NCBI RefSeq assembly: GCF_000240165.1
Contig: NC_017586.1
Coordinates: 310,001-374,000 of the forward strand
Length of the DNA stretch: 64,000 bases
Reading direction: 5' to 3'
Source: Streptantibioticus cattleyicolor NRRL 8057 = DSM 46488
Lineage (GTDB): Bacteria; Actinomycetota; Actinomycetes; Streptomycetales; Streptomycetaceae
The position numbers and the translations under genes are program-made. The notes beneath the pieces are model-generated. The model worked only from the letters and a program-made list of their open reading frames with translations, had not been told where the DNA came from and searched no databases. The first letter of the stretch is position 1. Each line of letters opens with the position of its first letter. Positions 1 to 9,027 of the stretch are shown piece by piece.

Positions 1-272
1 GCTGGTGCAATCCGCCGGACCGGGCGCTGGGTGCCGCGCCCACCACCGACACCGGTGATCCGCTGATCGACGCCTATCTGTGGATCAAGGTGCCCGGCGA
101 GTCCGACGGCGCCTGCCGGGGCGGTCCGCCGGCCGGGCAGTGGTGGTCGGAGTACGCGCTGGGGCTGGCCCGTGCGGCCCGGCACGGGGGGCGCCGGGCC
201 GCTTCCGGGGGCGGGGGGTTCAGCTCACGTGCAGCCAGCGGGCCGCCGACGGGGTTCCCCGGGGGTCGGTGA
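1..272 (+). CDS. cslZ: GH6 endoglucanase, C-terminal end (CslZ-like), 5' truncated
   Basis: Only the last ~90 codons are inside the window. They read through a GH6 cellulase C-terminal signature: LWIKVPGESDG, a short Gly/Pro stretch, then AGQWWSEYALGLA. GH6 enzymes are inverting beta-1,4-glucanases; those of this locus type are thought to trim the glucan made by the neighbouring CslA. The call of cslZ rests on the family plus its position beside glxA and cslA, the order known from S. coelicolor. The frame runs on for 53 nt into the 3' end of glxA on the other strand, giving an unusual Arg/Gly/Ser-rich tail that may be an extension specific to this strain. Confidence 0.8.
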   Translation, partial: WCNPPDRALGAAPTTDTGDPLIDAYLWIKVPGESDGACRGGPPAGQWWSEYALGLARAARHGGRRAASGGGGFSSRAASGPPTGFPGGR

Positions 273-2151
273 CGAAGACCATGTACCAGCCGGGCGGGAC
301 CAGAGAGGGGTCGGCGGGCACGGTGACGGTGAGGGTGTCGCCGTGCCGGGCGACGGGCAGCGCGATGGAGCGCTGTTCGACGTCGGTGACGTGGGTGACG
401 GCGCTGGGCCGCATCAGCCGGGCGGTGGCCACCGGGGTGGCGGCGGGCACCCGGAAGGCGGCGGTGGCTCCGCGATGCACCTCGGCCGGGCCGCCGGTGA
501 GCCGCGGGCGGGTGCGGCCGTACAGGTAGGGCGGGGTGTAGACCTCGATGCGCTGTTCGAAGGCGGCGGGTTCGGTGTCGGCCTTGTCGGCGAAGAGCGG
601 GTTGGAGCCGAAGACGGCGATCCGGCCGTCCGGGAGCAGCAGCGCCTCGGCGTGGTAGTCGCGGCCGACGGCGGGCGCGGCGGCCGGGTGGAAGACGCGG
701 CGGGCGGGGTCGTAGAACTGGGCGCGCAGGATGTCGCTGGCCTCCTTGCCCCGGTAGTCGCGCGAGCCGCCGGTGGTGAAGACGTGGTCGTCGGGGGTGA
801 GGACGGCGTTGAGGTAGCGGGTGCCTTCGGCGAGGGCGGGTCCGGGGCGGTAGGCGGGGTGCGCGGCGGTGAGGTCGACGGTGCCGGTGCGGGCGGTGGA
901 GCGGTGGGATTCGCCGACCCCGCCGCCGCCGAGGATCATCACGGTCTGCCGCTGGGCCGGGGGCAGCAGCACGGAGGCGGAGGTCTCGGTCTGGTCGGCG
1001 TCGGGCAGCCCGGGGACGGGGGCGAAGGTGTTGGCGCGCGGGTTCCACACCCCGGGGGTACGTCCCTGGTCGGCGGGGCCGTAGCCGGCGTTGGAGCCGG
1101 AGTAGAAGAGGTTGCCGCCCTTGGTGAGGAAGAGCGCCGGGTAGGTGGGGAAGTAGCGTTTGGGCCCGGTGTGCCAGGTGCGGGTGCGCGGGTCGAAGAT
1201 CTCGTTGTCGCCGGGGATGATCTCGCCCATGTCGTCGAGTCCGGAGACGGCGAGCACGCGTCCGTCGGCCAGGGTGACCAGCGTGGGGTACCAGCGGGCC
1301 TGGGCCATCGGGTCGACGGGGACGTACCGTTCGGCGGTGGCGTCGAACTCGTACGCCTGCTTGATGCCCTGGAAGTCCTTCTTGTCGAGGCCGAGTTTGG
1401 TGGCCAGGCCGTAGTGGTTGCGGGCGTCGGCGCCGGTCAGGCCGGCGATGCGGTACTGGTCGGCGGTGTTGGCGATGCCGGCCTCGCCCTCGCGTACCGC
1501 TTCGACGTAGACGCGAGCCTCGCTGGCGGTGACGGTGACCTTGGCGGCGCGTCCGGTGCCGGTGACGTGTTTGACGCCCCGGGGCACCAGGACGGCGAAC
1601 TGCGAGCGGAACTCCTTGCCGCGGGTGCCGCGGAAGAGCGTGCCCTTGGGCAGCAGCCGGGGGTGGTCGGGGTCCTCGTTCTTGACCACCATGGCGCCGC
1701 CGGCCCGGTGGACGTCGCCGGCGAGCCTTTCGTAGCGTGCGGTGCCGCCGGCCACCAGCAGGTTGCCGTCGGGGAGTTGGGCGTGGCCCGCGCAGAACAT
1801 GTCCTTGGGGGTGGGGATCTCCTTGAAGGTGTTCCTGGCCGGGTCCCACAGCACGCTGCGGAAGGAGCCGGCCTTGAAGTTCTTCTCGTCGTTGCCGGAG
1901 CCGGCGATCAGCAGCACCTTGCCGGTGTGGAGCAGGGCGGCGTGGATGGCGTTGACGCGGTGGGCGGCGGGCACGGCGAGCAGGTCCCAGTGGCCGTAAC
2001 GCGCCATGTACTCGGGGCGGTTGATCTCGTAGTCGTGGTAGGCGTGCTGGGCGTAGCCGTAGACCGCGGGGCCGTTGAGTCCGGCCAGGACGACGCAGGC
2101 CGTCGCCCCGAAGGCCAGCTTGCGGATCCGCGGGGTGGGACGGTGTCTCAC
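220..2151 (-). CDS. glxA: GlxA-type mononuclear copper radical oxidase
   Basis: 643-aa protein with an N-terminal membrane anchor (basic start, hydrophobic stretch ~12-33), a seven-bladed kelch-type oxidase domain and a C-terminal all-beta domain (DUF1929-like). The galactose-oxidase active site can be placed by motif: Cys120 (MFCAGH) to cross-link to Tyr288, stacking Trp287 just before it (ARWYPT), axial Tyr499 and ligand His500 (RDYHAEALL), and ligand His587 near the end. The family oxidises alcohol/aldehyde groups on glycans with release of peroxide, and GlxA is needed for deposition of the CslA glycan at hyphal tips. The GTG start has AAGGAAGG about 7 nt upstream and lies 33 nt after cslA, so the two are probably one transcript. 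Confidence 0.93.
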   Translation of the reverse strand: MRHRPTPRIRKLAFGATACVVLAGLNGPAVYGYAQHAYHDYEINRPEYMARYGHWDLLAVPAAHRVNAIHAALLHTGKVLLIAGSGNDEKNFKAGSFRSVLWDPARNTFKEIPTPKDMFCAGHAQLPDGNLLVAGGTARYERLAGDVHRAGGAMVVKNEDPDHPRLLPKGTLFRGTRGKEFRSQFAVLVPRGVKHVTGTGRAAKVTVTASEARVYVEAVREGEAGIANTADQYRIAGLTGADARNHYGLATKLGLDKKDFQGIKQAYEFDATAERYVPVDPMAQARWYPTLVTLADGRVLAVSGLDDMGEIIPGDNEIFDPRTRTWHTGPKRYFPTYPALFLTKGGNLFYSGSNAGYGPADQGRTPGVWNPRANTFAPVPGLPDADQTETSASVLLPPAQRQTVMILGGGGVGESHRSTARTGTVDLTAAHPAYRPGPALAEGTRYLNAVLTPDDHVFTTGGSRDYRGKEASDILRAQFYDPARRVFHPAAAPAVGRDYHAEALLLPDGRIAVFGSNPLFADKADTEPAAFEQRIEVYTPPYLYGRTRPRLTGGPAEVHRGATAAFRVPAATPVATARLMRPSAVTHVTDVEQRSIALPVARHGDTLTVTVPADPSLVPPGWYMVFVTDPRGTPSAARWLHVS

Positions 2152-2184
2152 GGTTGCCTTCCTTGACGGTGGTGCGGGTGCGGG

Positions 2185-4026
2185 TCAGCCCCGGGTGCGG
2201 GCGCGCAGCAGGGTGTACCGCCAGGCCAGCAGCGGGCCGAGGGCGATGAGCAGGGCGAGCACGGCCCAGGTGCACATCGCGGCGTGCCGGTGGCCGAGGA
2301 GCGCGGAGCACAGCAGGCAGCCGGCGAAGACCGCGGCCCACCCCAGGTGGGTGGCGAAGGTCCGCAGCCGGTCGGGGCTGGCCTGGCCGCCCTTGGGGGT
2401 GACCACGAAGCCGGCCCGGCGGCGCAGTACGGCACCGGCGAGCGAGCGGGCGTAGAGCGGGGCGGCCAGCGCGGACATGGCCATGCCGGCGGCGCCGGAG
2501 GATCCCTCGGGTTCGTGCGGGCTGACGTTGTGCCGCCGGTTCCACAGGTACAGGCCGATCTGGAGGGTGGCGGCGTCCCCGTAGAGCATCAGCCAGATCC
2601 GCGGGTCGATGTGGAGGCCGGAGGCGCCGAGCACCATGAACAGGGCGCAGGAGAGCGCGCCGAGCGCCCAGTTGACGGCGGACATCGGGTAGTAGGTCAC
2701 CATCAGCGCGTAGTTGAGGGCGCGTCCCGGGGAGAGCCGGAAGACCGACTTCCAGAACTGTCGGACCAGCGTCTCGTAGGTGCCGCGGCTCCAGCGCAGT
2801 TGCTGGTTGAAGAAGTCGGTCCAGCTGGAGGGGCCTTCGCCGACGGCGAGGACGTCGGGGGTGTAGACCGAGCGCCAGCGGTGTCCGGTGCGCGGGTTGC
2901 GGGCGGTGTGGATCTCCAGGCCGGTGGCCATGTCCTCGGTGATGGAGTCGTAGAGCCCGCCGACCTGGCGCAGGGCGGCGACGCGTACGCAGTTGTTGGT
3001 GCCGACGAACATCGGGGAGCCGTAGGCGTTGCCGGCCCGCTGGATGAGGGCGTGGAAGAGGAACTGCTGGCTCTCGGACGCCTTGGCCACCGTGCTGTGG
3101 TAGTTGCCGTAGACCTGGGGGCCGACGACGAAGGCGACGTCGGGGTCGCGGAAGTAGCCGAGCATGCGTTCCAGGAAGTCGGGCAGCGGGACGTGGTCGG
3201 TGTCCACGCAGGCCATGAACTGGTAGCCGGCGCCGTGCGCGTCGAGCCAGGAGTTGTAGTTGCCGTGTTTGGTGCGGGCCCGGAAGGGTCCGGCCGGCTG
3301 GTTCCAGCGGGGCTCTCCCTTGCGGGTGAAGTGGTGGACGCCGAGTTCGGCGCAGAGCGCCCGGGCCTGTTCGCTGTCGCCCTCGTCCAGCAGCCACACG
3401 TCGAGGTGTCCGTCGTGCCGCAGCCGGGTGGCCGCGGTGAGGGTGGCGCGGACCATCTCCAGGGGTTCCTTGCCGGGCACGTAGGTGGTGAGGAAGGCGA
3501 CCCGGGTGCCGGGTTCGGGGGGCACCGGCAGCGGGTCGCGGGCGACCAGGGTGGCGTGCGCGTTGGAGGCCACGTTGACCACGCGGAAGGTCTCGATGAG
3601 CGCGATGGACAGCAGCATCGTGGTGTCGGCGGCCGTCTGCCACCAGGTGACGTGGTGCCGGTGCAACCAGTGGCCGGGCTGGACCAGCCAGATCAGCAGG
3701 GTCAGGGAGAGCAGCGGGGCGGCGGTGAGCAGTGCGGTGGTGCGTACCCGGTGGCCGCCCTGGCCGCACAGCGCGCGGTAGCGCACGTGGTAGGTGCCGT
3801 CGGCGCCGGGCACCGGTTCGGTCAGCGGGCCGGCGAGGCGGCTGAAGCGCTCGTAGTCGTAGCCGGGGTGGTCGGCGGGGGGCCGGCGGCCGGGTCCGGG
3901 GAGGCCGGCCGTGGCGGCGCGGGGCCGGTCCGGCGCGGTGCCGGTTCCCTTGCCGCGGGAGGGGACCGGGACGTACGTGGGTCGGTGGTCGAAGGCTTCC
4001 CGGGCACTACTCTGCGAAATCGTCAC
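2185..4026 (-). CDS. cslA: Cellulose-synthase-like GT2 glycosyltransferase CslA
   Basis: 613-aa processive family-2 glycosyltransferase. It has a hydrophilic N-terminal ~90 aa, two membrane helices (~95-116 and ~132-150), the cytosolic catalytic domain (~170-430), and further helices in the C-terminal third. The D,D,D,Q-x-x-R-W set is complete: Asp214/217 (LLDEGD), Asp275 and Asp277 (VDTDH), Asp365 (ITED) and QQLRW at 408-412. It is expected to polymerise UDP-sugar into a beta-linked glucan at growing tips and pass it through the membrane, with GlxA and the GH6 enzyme acting outside. It is the first gene of cslA-glxA and begins just downstream of an AT-rich stretch that lies behind a terminator. 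Confidence 0.93.
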   Translation of the reverse strand: MTISQSSAREAFDHRPTYVPVPSRGKGTGTAPDRPRAATAGLPGPGRRPPADHPGYDYERFSRLAGPLTEPVPGADGTYHVRYRALCGQGGHRVRTTALLTAAPLLSLTLLIWLVQPGHWLHRHHVTWWQTAADTTMLLSIALIETFRVVNVASNAHATLVARDPLPVPPEPGTRVAFLTTYVPGKEPLEMVRATLTAATRLRHDGHLDVWLLDEGDSEQARALCAELGVHHFTRKGEPRWNQPAGPFRARTKHGNYNSWLDAHGAGYQFMACVDTDHVPLPDFLERMLGYFRDPDVAFVVGPQVYGNYHSTVAKASESQQFLFHALIQRAGNAYGSPMFVGTNNCVRVAALRQVGGLYDSITEDMATGLEIHTARNPRTGHRWRSVYTPDVLAVGEGPSSWTDFFNQQLRWSRGTYETLVRQFWKSVFRLSPGRALNYALMVTYYPMSAVNWALGALSCALFMVLGASGLHIDPRIWLMLYGDAATLQIGLYLWNRRHNVSPHEPEGSSGAAGMAMSALAAPLYARSLAGAVLRRRAGFVVTPKGGQASPDRLRTFATHLGWAAVFAGCLLCSALLGHRHAAMCTWAVLALLIALGPLLAWRYTLLRARTRG

Positions 4027-4125
4027 GGCGCGTCCCCGAGGGCGTGGAGCCCTTCAATTGGCAGAAAATAGGGCAATGCGCTATGGAAGCTAACAAACCA
4101 AAAGATAAATCACATGGATCATAGA
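4027..4125 (-). promoter_or_regulatory. AT-rich promoter region of cslA
   Basis: Roughly 4058-4125 is strikingly AT-rich for this genome and lies directly between the upstream terminator and the cslA start, so it most likely carries the cslA-glxA promoter. I could not settle on a single -35/-10 pair. Confidence 0.45.
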
Positions 4126-4169
4126 TGACCCGGTGTGGCGCGGCCGTTGTGCCACGCCACACCGGGTCA
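4126..4169 (-). terminator. Terminator after the MBL-fold hydrolase gene
   Basis: Perfect 15-bp inverted repeat, TGACCCGGTGTGGCG at 4126-4140 and its complement at 4155-4169, with a 14-nt loop. It starts 36 nt beyond the stop of the MBL gene and insulates the cslA promoter. Confidence 0.8.
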
Positions 4170-4204
4170 CCGGCGCCCGCGCCCGCGCCTTGCGGGCTCC
4201 TCGT

Positions 4205-5188
<984 letters not shown>

Positions 5189-5315
5189 GGGAACCCCACC
5201 CTCCACTGCACGGCGATCTTGCCCCCAGGAAATCACCCTCGCGCGCCGACCGGGTACCCGACCCCGGGTGAGGTGCCCCGCGCTGCCCACGCGAGGGGCA
5301 CGAAGACGGACTTAT

Positions 5316-5327
5316 CCTTTGCAAAGG
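5316..5327. promoter_or_regulatory. Palindrome CCTTTGCAAAGG in the divergent promoter region
   Basis: Perfect 12-bp palindrome 64 nt before the MHS transporter start and 128 nt before the MBL gene start, followed by a T-run. The TTTGCAAA core resembles operators of LacI-type regulators, but no regulator gene is adjacent, so the role is inferred. Confidence 0.4.
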
Positions 5328-5390
5328 TTTTTGATGGGTTTTTTTCGTAATTCCTCTGCTTTGTCCCTTCGAGCCCGCCGACAGGACGAG

Positions 5391-6998
5391 ATGAGCACCG
5401 GTCGCACCACACCGCCGAACCGCAGGGGTGGCGGAAGGCCGCGTGGCGGCACCACCGCCACCGACCGCATGATCCGCACGCTGCTGCGCCGCCGCAAGAA
5501 GACGCTCACCCTGGAAGAGGTCACGGTCACCGACCGGCCGGCGGTGCGCCGCGCGGTCTCGGCCGCGGCGCTCGGCAACACCATGGAGTGGTTCGACTTC
5601 GGCGTCTACGCCTACATGGCGGCCACGTTGGGGAAGGTGTTCTTCCCGGCCAGCTCCCCCGGCGCCCAGGTGGTCTCCGCCTTCGCCACCTTCGCCGCCG
5701 CCTTCCTCGTCCGGCCGCTGGGCGGACTGGTCTTCGGGCCGCTCGGCGACCGCATCGGGCGGCAGCGGGTGCTCGCGGCCACCATGATCATGATGGCCGT
5801 CTCCACCTTCGCCGTCGGCTTCCTGCCGGCCTACCGCACCATCGGGTTCACCGCTCCGGTGCTGCTGCTCATCTGCCGCCTGGTGCAAGGGTTCTCCACC
5901 GGCGGCGAGTACGCCGGGGCCACCACCTACATCGCCGAGTACGCGCCCGACCGGCGCCGCGGCTTCCTCGGCAGCTGGCTGGACTTCGGCACCTTCGTCG
6001 GCTACTCGCTCGGCTCCGGGCTGGTCACCGGGCTCACCGCGGCGCTGGGCACCGGGGGGATGACCGACTACGGATGGCGCATCCCGTTCCTGGTGGCCGG
6101 GCCGCTCGGGCTGATCGGGCTCTACATGCGGCTGCGGCTGGAGGAGACCCCGGCCTTCCAGCGGGAGGCGGAGCTGGCCCGCGACGAGGCGGCGGCGGTG
6201 GAGGTCGCCGCCGGCGGCACCGACGACCCCGTCGAGGACGCCCGGCAGTCCGGCCACGGACGGCTGCGGGAGATCTTCACCCGGCACTGGCAGGCCGTGC
6301 TGATCTGCATGGGCCTGGTGCTGCTGTACAACATCACCAACTACATGGTGACCTCCTACCTGCCCACCTACATGACCGAGACGCTCGGCCAGGACGAGAC
6401 CACCGCGCAGCTGCTGGTGCTGGGCACCATGATCGTGGTGGCGCTGACCATCACCACGGTGGGCCGCAGCTCCGACCGGTGGGGGCGGCGGCCGGTCTTC
6501 CTCGGCGGCAGCATCGCACTGGTGGCGCTGGCCTGGCCGGCGGTGCGGCTGATCCACCGCGGCGGCATCCTCACCCCGGCGATCGGCTGCCTGATCCTGG
6601 GGCTGCTGCTGGTCTGCTTCGCGGGCACCTCGGCGGCCACCCTGCCCGCCCTCTTCCCCACCCGGATCCGTTACGGCGCCCTGTCGATCGCCTTCAACAT
6701 CTCCGTCTCGCTCTTCGGCGGCACCACCCCGCTGGTGGCCTCCGCGCTGGTGGAGGCCACCGGGGACACCATGGTGCCCGCCTACTACCTGATGGGCGCC
6801 GGGGTGGTGGGGCTGATCGCCACGGTTTTCCTGCACGAGACGGCGGGGCTGCCGCTGCGCGGCTCGGGGCCGATGGTGGAGACCCACGAGCAGGCCCACG
6901 CCCTGGTGGCCCGCAGCCGCACCGAGGCCGGCCGGCGGGCCCGGGACGTGTGGCTCCGGCTGCGCCATCCCCGTACCCACGGCGACCACCACCGCTAG
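5391..6998 (+). CDS. MFS transporter, metabolite:H+ symporter (ProP-like) family
   Basis: 535 aa, 12 predicted membrane segments. The first helix has GNTMEWFDFGVYAY and the loop after helix 2 has the MFS A-motif GPLGDRIGRQR, both typical of the MHS branch (ProP, ShiA, citrate and alpha-ketoglutarate symporters). A ~35-aa hydrophilic insertion with Glu/Ala/Asp lies in the central loop and a basic His/Arg tail ends the protein. I chose ATG 5391 (AGGACGAG upstream); an in-frame ATG at 5334 would add 19 residues and has a poorer ribosome site. The probable substrate is a compatible solute or organic acid, not determinable here. Confidence 0.85.
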   Translation: MSTGRTTPPNRRGGGRPRGGTTATDRMIRTLLRRRKKTLTLEEVTVTDRPAVRRAVSAAALGNTMEWFDFGVYAYMAATLGKVFFPASSPGAQVVSAFATFAAAFLVRPLGGLVFGPLGDRIGRQRVLAATMIMMAVSTFAVGFLPAYRTIGFTAPVLLLICRLVQGFSTGGEYAGATTYIAEYAPDRRRGFLGSWLDFGTFVGYSLGSGLVTGLTAALGTGGMTDYGWRIPFLVAGPLGLIGLYMRLRLEETPAFQREAELARDEAAAVEVAAGGTDDPVEDARQSGHGRLREIFTRHWQAVLICMGLVLLYNITNYMVTSYLPTYMTETLGQDETTAQLLVLGTMIVVALTITTVGRSSDRWGRRPVFLGGSIALVALAWPAVRLIHRGGILTPAIGCLILGLLLVCFAGTSAATLPALFPTRIRYGALSIAFNISVSLFGGTTPLVASALVEATGDTMVPAYYLMGAGVVGLIATVFLHETAGLPLRGSGPMVETHEQAHALVARSRTEAGRRARDVWLRLRHPRTHGDHHR

Positions 6999-7027
6999 CG
7001 CCGGTTCGCTCGCGCCGACGGTCAGCG

Positions 7028-7309
7028 GGTTCGCTCGCGCTGGCGTCAGCCATTACTTCCTCGGGGTGCGCCCGATTCCGTTTCGTCGTGGCTGGCGTCA
7101 CGGACTGTTTCCCCCCGCCCACCCGTGGCTGTACGCGTACAGCGCGGGATGCGCACTGTCTGCCGGTTCGCTCGCGCTGGCGGTCAGCCATTACCTCCCC
7201 GGGGCTCCCCCGGTCCCCGTCTCGTCGTGGCTGACGTCACCGATCTTTTTTCCCCCCCCCCGCCCACCCGTGGCTGTACGCGTACAGCGCGGGATGCGCA
7301 CTGTCTGCC
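7028..7309. repeat. Tandem repeat, two copies of ~137/145 bp, each with a 16-bp palindrome
   Basis: Copy 1 is 7028-7164 and copy 2 is 7165-7309. Both begin GGTTCGCTCGCGCTGGCG and end GCGCACTGTCTGCC. Each carries the perfect palindrome GCTGTACGCGTACAGC (7128-7143 and 7273-7288). Most of the difference between copies is a longer T/C run in copy 2. A third, truncated copy start lies at 6999-7013. The arrangement is not protein-coding and sits between two convergent genes. Confidence 0.85.
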
Positions 7310-7330
7310 TGGGTTTCCGGGGGCCCTCCG

Positions 7331-7606
7331 GGGTGACTCCTCGCTCCGCGTATCCGCCAAGGCTGGGCTCCGGTTGCTGGGTCGCTGCGGGGACACCCCT
7401 GCACGCCCCCGTTCCGCATCGTTCCGCGCTGCGGCCCGGGGTGGGTGAGAAAAAAATCGGGGTCACCCCAACCTCCTCACTCACCCCCACCCGCGAAGAG
7501 AGGCACCCGCACGACGGACAGAAGGGGGTGTGCCGGGGGTGTCCCCGCAGCGACCCAGCGGACCGGGCGCAACCTTGGAACGAAACCTGGAGCGAGGAGT
7601 CACCCC
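7331..7606. repeat. Imperfect ~80-bp inverted repeat (opposed copies of one element)
   Basis: The left arm (7331-7410) and the reverse complement of the right arm (7524-7606) both read GGGGTGACTCCTCGCTCC, then a diverged middle, then CTGGGTCGCTGCGGGGACAC. By eye identity is around 80%. The two arms are separated by ~113 bp. Because the diverged middle still aligns end to end, this looks like two opposed copies of a dispersed intergenic element rather than a simple hairpin. Confidence 0.75.
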
Positions 7607-7767
7607 CGGCGCGCCCCCGACCCCGTACGGCGCACAGGCGAAGCCACCCGTGCCGAACCAAACCAAAACCCACCAACCCCCCACCACCCCGCCCCCGCCG
7701 GAGGCACCCCGGCGACCACGACAACGGCGTACCCACGGCGGGCTGGCGGTGGGGCGGAGCGCGGCCG

Positions 7768-8817
7768 TCAGTTCAGTTCGATGACGGCCTTGACCACGTC
7801 CCCTTGCGGTTCGAAGGCGCCCTGGAAGGCGTCGAGGGGGACCCGGTGGGTGATCAGCCGTTCCAGCCAGGCGGTGTCGGCGCGGGCCAGCGCCTCGGCG
7901 GCGGCGGAGTAGTGGGCGAGGTTGGCGTTGACCGAGCCGACGACCACCGCGTTGTCCAGCACGATCTCCCGGTTGACCGCGCCGGCGTCCACCGTCAGGC
8001 GGCGGCCGGCCGAGGAGACGCCGGTCAGGCACAGGATGCCGTAGGGGCCCAGGCCCGCCATGGCGCCGAAGACCACCGTGGGGGCGCCGGTCGCCTCGAT
8101 CACCACGTCCGGGCGTACCCGGGCGGTCACCTTCTCGACGTCCTCGCTGTGGTACGTGGCGCCGAGGGCGCGCACCAGGTCGGGCTTGAGTCCGTCGGTG
8201 GCCCGGTCCAGGACGTGCACGTCGAGTCCGCGTTCCACCCCGAGCAGGGCGGCCAGCAGGCCGATCGGCCCGGCGCCGGTGATCAGCGCGGAACGCGGCT
8301 CGAACCAGGAGCGCCGCCCGACGCGTTCCACCTCCTCCCACGCCTTGGCCACCACCGTCGTCGGCTCCATCAGCATTCCGACGCGTTCCAGGGTGGGCGC
8401 CAGGCGTACCGCGTAGCCGGGCTCCACCGTCCACCGCTGCGCGGCGTAGCCGTCGCGTTCCTTGATCCCGCGTTCGGTGTAGCGGCCGTTGCGGCACATG
8501 TCGAACTGGCCACGTCCGCAGGCGCCGCACGGCACCGGGTCGGGCCGCCGGACGACGCCGACCACCAGGTCGCCGGGGGCGAAAGCGGAGCCGGGCGGGG
8601 CGTGGCGCACCCGGCCGAGCGACTCGTGCCCGATGACCAGCCGGTCCCGGCCTTGCGGCGACCATCCGTAGGCGCCCGAGGCGATCTCCCGGTCGGTGCC
8701 GCACACCCCGACGGCGACCGCGTCGACCAGCAGTTCGTCGCCGGCCGGCGTGGGCTCGGGGACCTCGTCGACCCGCAGGGAGCCGACGCGTCCGGGGACC
8801 ACGGTCAGGGCACGCAT
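7768..8817 (-). CDS. Zinc-dependent medium-chain dehydrogenase, glucose 1-dehydrogenase-like
   Basis: 349 aa from an ATG preceded by AGAAAGGCAGGA. MDR features: GVCGTDRE near residue 40 (catalytic zinc ligands with the following GHE), the short cysteine pattern CGACGRGQFDMC, a GAGPIGLLAAL nucleotide-binding glycine motif near 185, and the family-typical ERDGYAAQ and MEPTTVVAKAW segments. This subgroup oxidises aldoses such as glucose with NAD(P). It is divergent from the PP2C phosphatase gene (210-bp gap) and ends beside the intergenic repeat block. Confidence 0.87.
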   Translation of the reverse strand: MRALTVVPGRVGSLRVDEVPEPTPAGDELLVDAVAVGVCGTDREIASGAYGWSPQGRDRLVIGHESLGRVRHAPPGSAFAPGDLVVGVVRRPDPVPCGACGRGQFDMCRNGRYTERGIKERDGYAAQRWTVEPGYAVRLAPTLERVGMLMEPTTVVAKAWEEVERVGRRSWFEPRSALITGAGPIGLLAALLGVERGLDVHVLDRATDGLKPDLVRALGATYHSEDVEKVTARVRPDVVIEATGAPTVVFGAMAGLGPYGILCLTGVSSAGRRLTVDAGAVNREIVLDNAVVVGSVNANLAHYSAAAEALARADTAWLERLITHRVPLDAFQGAFEPQGDVVKAVIELN

Positions 8818-9027
8818 GGGGATCCTGCCTTTCTCCAACGGTTGTCGTTCCGCGCGGGTGCCCGGCCGGGCCGGGCGGAAAACCCGGGCCGGGTCCGGTA
8901 CGCAAGGGCTGCCGGTTCGCCGTCGGCGAGAGAGCATGGAGACAGCCCGCGCGGGGTGCGGGAAGGAGGGCGCTTGCGACGGCGGGAGGTCCGGGGCGGG
9001 CCCGGGCGGCGAAAGGGGTAGCGAGGG

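Larger units (their letters stand above)
6999..7767. other. Intergenic repeat block between convergent genes
   Basis: A 769-bp stretch with no credible gene. It contains two copies of a ~140-bp tandem repeat (7028-7309), a partial third copy at 6999-7027, a diverged inverted repeat with ~80-bp arms (7331-7606), long C and T runs, and an A-run (7449-7456) complementary to the T-run at 7245-7251. It is described in the two repeat entries that follow. Confidence 0.85.

Noticed and set aside
172-2166. Long open frame antisense to glxA
   Set aside because: High-GC shadow frame: Gly/Val/Asp-rich product without motif, while the opposite frame has the full oxidase active site.
5588-7234. Arg-rich frame overlapping the MHS transporter
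   Set aside because: Shifted shadow; the transporter frame has conserved helices and motifs, this one none.
7028-7309. CRISPR-like array from the repeated units
   Set aside because: Only two units of ~140 bp; repeats are the bulk of the sequence and there are no unique spacers of even length, nor cas genes.
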